Below, piece by piece: positions 5,078-6,065 of a DNA stretch of 6,065 nucleotides. This DNA is from Armatimonadota bacterium (lineage in GTDB: Bacteria; Armatimonadota; Hebobacteria; CAIYQO01), in NCBI GenBank assembly GCA_022708765.1, contig JAKIYB010000299.1, forward strand, positions 1 to 6,065, in the 5' to 3' direction. Both the position numbers and the translations under genes were made by a program. Below the pieces are notes generated by a model, which did not search any database, was not told where the DNA came from, and was given only the letters and a program-made list of their open reading frames with translations. Each line of letters begins with the position of its first letter. Positions within the stretch are counted from its first letter, which is position 1.

Positions 5078-5764
5078 CTACCTCGGTTTCTGTCCTTCTT
5101 CCACCATGCCCGGCCGCGCGGGACGGCGATGACGCGCCATCAACGCCACATGCTGCGGCAGAGTGGCGCGCGCGTCTACCGGCAGGCCAGCGGCGGCGTT
5201 CACCCGCGCGGCATGGACAATCAGCTCCGCCGCCGATTCCGGTGGAAACTCCGCAAGGTTGATAATCAGGTCGTACTGCGTCGCGTCTTCGATATCGTGG
5301 TGGTAGATGGCACGCACGAACTGCCCGCGCTCCGCATCCAGCCGGCGCACCTTTTGCCGCGCCTGTTCGGGCGTCAATCCCTCGCGCGCGCGGATGATTT
5401 CCACCCGTAACTCCAGTGGCGCCACCAGGCGCACATTGAGGATGTGCGCGCCGCGCAGTACAAAATTCGCACCGCGTCCAATGATGACCGCGCGGTCGGT
5501 AGCGGCGATGTCCCGTAGGGCCTGTCGTAGATAGCGCTCATACACCAGTTCGTTCACCGAGGTGCGCCACTCCTGGATGATGGATTGAATCGGGCTGATG
5601 GTCGCTTCGTCGAAGTGGCTGACGAGGTCGGGGTCCACCTGCAGGCGGCGGGCGACTTCCTCCACCAATTCGCGATCGTAGACCGGGTAGTCAAGTCGCG
5701 CGCCGACCAGCCGTCCGATGAGCTCGCCATTCGCGCCCCCCTGGCGGGAGATTGTGATGATCAT
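5078..5764 (-). CDS. Cytidylate-kinase-like family protein
   Basis: This 228-aa cytoplasmic protein resembles the cytidylate kinase-like (Cytidylate_kin2) P-loop family. The start MIITISRQGG with ANGELIG (11-17) is the modified nucleotide-binding loop, where family members usually read YGSGGREIG; the usual basic residue is Glu here. LDYPVYDRELVEEVARR (24-40) is the strongly conserved next element. AVIIGRGANFVLRG (92-105), VRLVAPLELRVEIIRAREGLT (111-131, containing the lid-side arginines) and ATQYDLIINLAEF (161-173) follow in family order. Family members usually lack the classical GKS lysine, so its absence is not a defect. The phosphate acceptor is not established for this family. The last 20 residues are basic and probably disordered. 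The ATG at 5764-5762 was chosen because it starts the domain and has AAGGAGG upstream; longer open frame to 5959 has no ribosome binding site. It is tail to tail with the Rrf2 gene and divergent from the putative purF. Confidence 0.85.
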   Translation of the reverse strand: MIITISRQGGANGELIGRLVGARLDYPVYDRELVEEVARRLQVDPDLVSHFDEATISPIQSIIQEWRTSVNELVYERYLRQALRDIAATDRAVIIGRGANFVLRGAHILNVRLVAPLELRVEIIRAREGLTPEQARQKVRRLDAERGQFVRAIYHHDIEDATQYDLIINLAEFPPESAAELIVHAARVNAAAGLPVDARATLPQHVALMARHRRPARPGMVEEGQKPR

Positions 5765-5769
5765 GGCAC

Positions 5770-5776
5770 CCTCCTT
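5770..5776 (-). promoter_or_regulatory. Ribosome binding site fixing the kinase-like start
   Basis: AAGGAGG on the minus strand, with GTGCC as a 5-nt spacer, precedes the ATG at 5764-5762. This rejects the 65-residue upstream extension of the open frame. Confidence 0.8.
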
Positions 5777-5842
5777 TCTTCGGTCCGACCGCATCCCATG
5801 CCTTGCCGACGCCGATACGGGTATCCCGTCATCTCCATTCTC

Positions 5843-5851
5843 AGTATACCA
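5843..5851 (-). promoter_or_regulatory. Extended -10 promoter for the kinase-like gene
   Basis: TGGTATACT on the minus strand combines a TGn extension with a TATACT hexamer. The -35 region 17 bp upstream (ACGTTG) is poor, which is usual for extended -10 promoters. Transcription would begin near 5836, leaving a leader of about 70 nt. Confidence 0.5.
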
Positions 5852-5896
5852 CAATGGCGAAAAATCAACGTCTTGCGGAAATCCACGAGCAGTGGC

Positions 5897-5925
5897 TTGC
5901 CAGCGCCGGCGATTCCGCGTACAAT
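5897..5925 (+). promoter_or_regulatory. Sigma70-type promoter for the putative purF
   Basis: TTGCCA (5897-5902) and TACAAT (5920-5925) are separated by 17 bp, each one base from consensus. The start of transcription would be near 5932, only about 10 nt before the ATG at 5943, so the messenger would be nearly leaderless. No purine repressor box was recognised. Confidence 0.6.
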
Positions 5926-5942
5926 ACATCGGAAACACGCCC

Positions 5943-6065
5943 ATGAAGAAGCGCACCACTCCTTCATCCCTCCCGGCGGCTTCCTGCTGGCGCGTTGGCG
6001 CGGCGGGAACGATTGCCCCTACCCCGGACCATGACGATGCCGTGCGTGACGGCTGCGGCGTGTTT
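5943..6065 (+). CDS. purF: Putative amidophosphoribosyltransferase PurF, first 41 residues (runs off the right edge)
   Basis: The open frame begins ATGAAGAAGCGC and continues to the last base. Residues 29-41, DHDDAVRDGCGVF, match the acidic propeptide end plus the CGVFG start of the glutamine amidotransferase domain in PurF of the Bacillus type. There the propeptide is removed so that Cys (here C38) becomes the N-terminal nucleophile. PurF makes phosphoribosylamine from PRPP and glutamine, the first step of purine synthesis. The upstream 37 residues are longer than the short bacterial propeptides and include a Ser/Pro/Ala-rich stretch. The ribosome binding site is weak (GGAA about 8 nt upstream). 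In-frame GTG at 6042 is another possible start but lies only four codons before the Cys. Only 41 residues are visible, and a related CGVFG-starting amidotransferase cannot be fully excluded. Confidence 0.62.
   Translation, partial: MKKRTTPSSLPAASCWRVGAAGTIAPTPDHDDAVRDGCGVF

Noticed and set aside
5765..5959. N-terminal extension of the kinase-like protein
   Set aside because: The region holds the promoter and ribosome binding site for the ATG at 5764, where the conserved domain begins.
1..6065. CRISPR array, tRNA, phage or toxin-antitoxin module
   Set aside because: No regularly spaced repeats, cloverleaf sequences, phage genes or small paired genes were found.

Overview
The window looks like a stretch of a GC-rich bacterial chromosome. 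Gene content and style fit a Chloroflexota-like or similar deep-branching lineage: a fused E1 dehydrogenase, PrcB-domain lipoprotein, cytidylate-kinase-like protein, and short dispersed hairpin repeats rich in CCCCTCTCCC. This taxonomic guess is an inference; no rRNA or marker gene settles it. No tRNA, rRNA or CRISPR array was seen.

Left end (1-520): the first 154 codons of an IS1182/IS5-like DDE transposase lie on the minus strand and run off the left edge. The end of the IS falls near 518-520. It cuts a minus-strand gene (936 to about 520), whose reading frame now ends at a stop codon supplied by the IS. Both are read in the same direction. A 14-bp hairpin at the IS end covers the transposase ribosome binding site, which suggests protection against read-through from the broken gene.

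Control region (937-1165): two near-consensus sigma70 promoters overlap on opposite strands at 1034-1074. The minus one serves the broken gene and the plus one serves the large dehydrogenase. Two dispersed-repeat types flank them: three 9-bp tandem units at 968-994, and a GC-rich hairpin repeat at 1094-1136 inside the dehydrogenase leader.

Core (1166-3475): one long gene encodes a thiamine-diphosphate E1 dehydrogenase with alpha and beta subunits fused (769 aa). A Cys-containing insertion of roughly 43 residues follows the RGHGH motif. No E2 or E3 gene lies beside it. A strong hairpin (3503-3531) separates it from the convergent gene.

Right half (3560-6065): a minus-strand lipoprotein with two tandem PrcB-type domains is divergent from an Rrf2-family Fe-S regulator (4645-5070). 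The regulator meets, tail to tail with a 7-nt gap, a cytidylate-kinase-like gene (5764-5078). That kinase is divergent from the start of a gene at 5943 which appears to be purF; its presumed catalytic Cys is residue 38, and the window ends three residues later. The genes do not form one operon. They are mostly single transcription units in divergent or convergent pairs, so no single pathway can be claimed.
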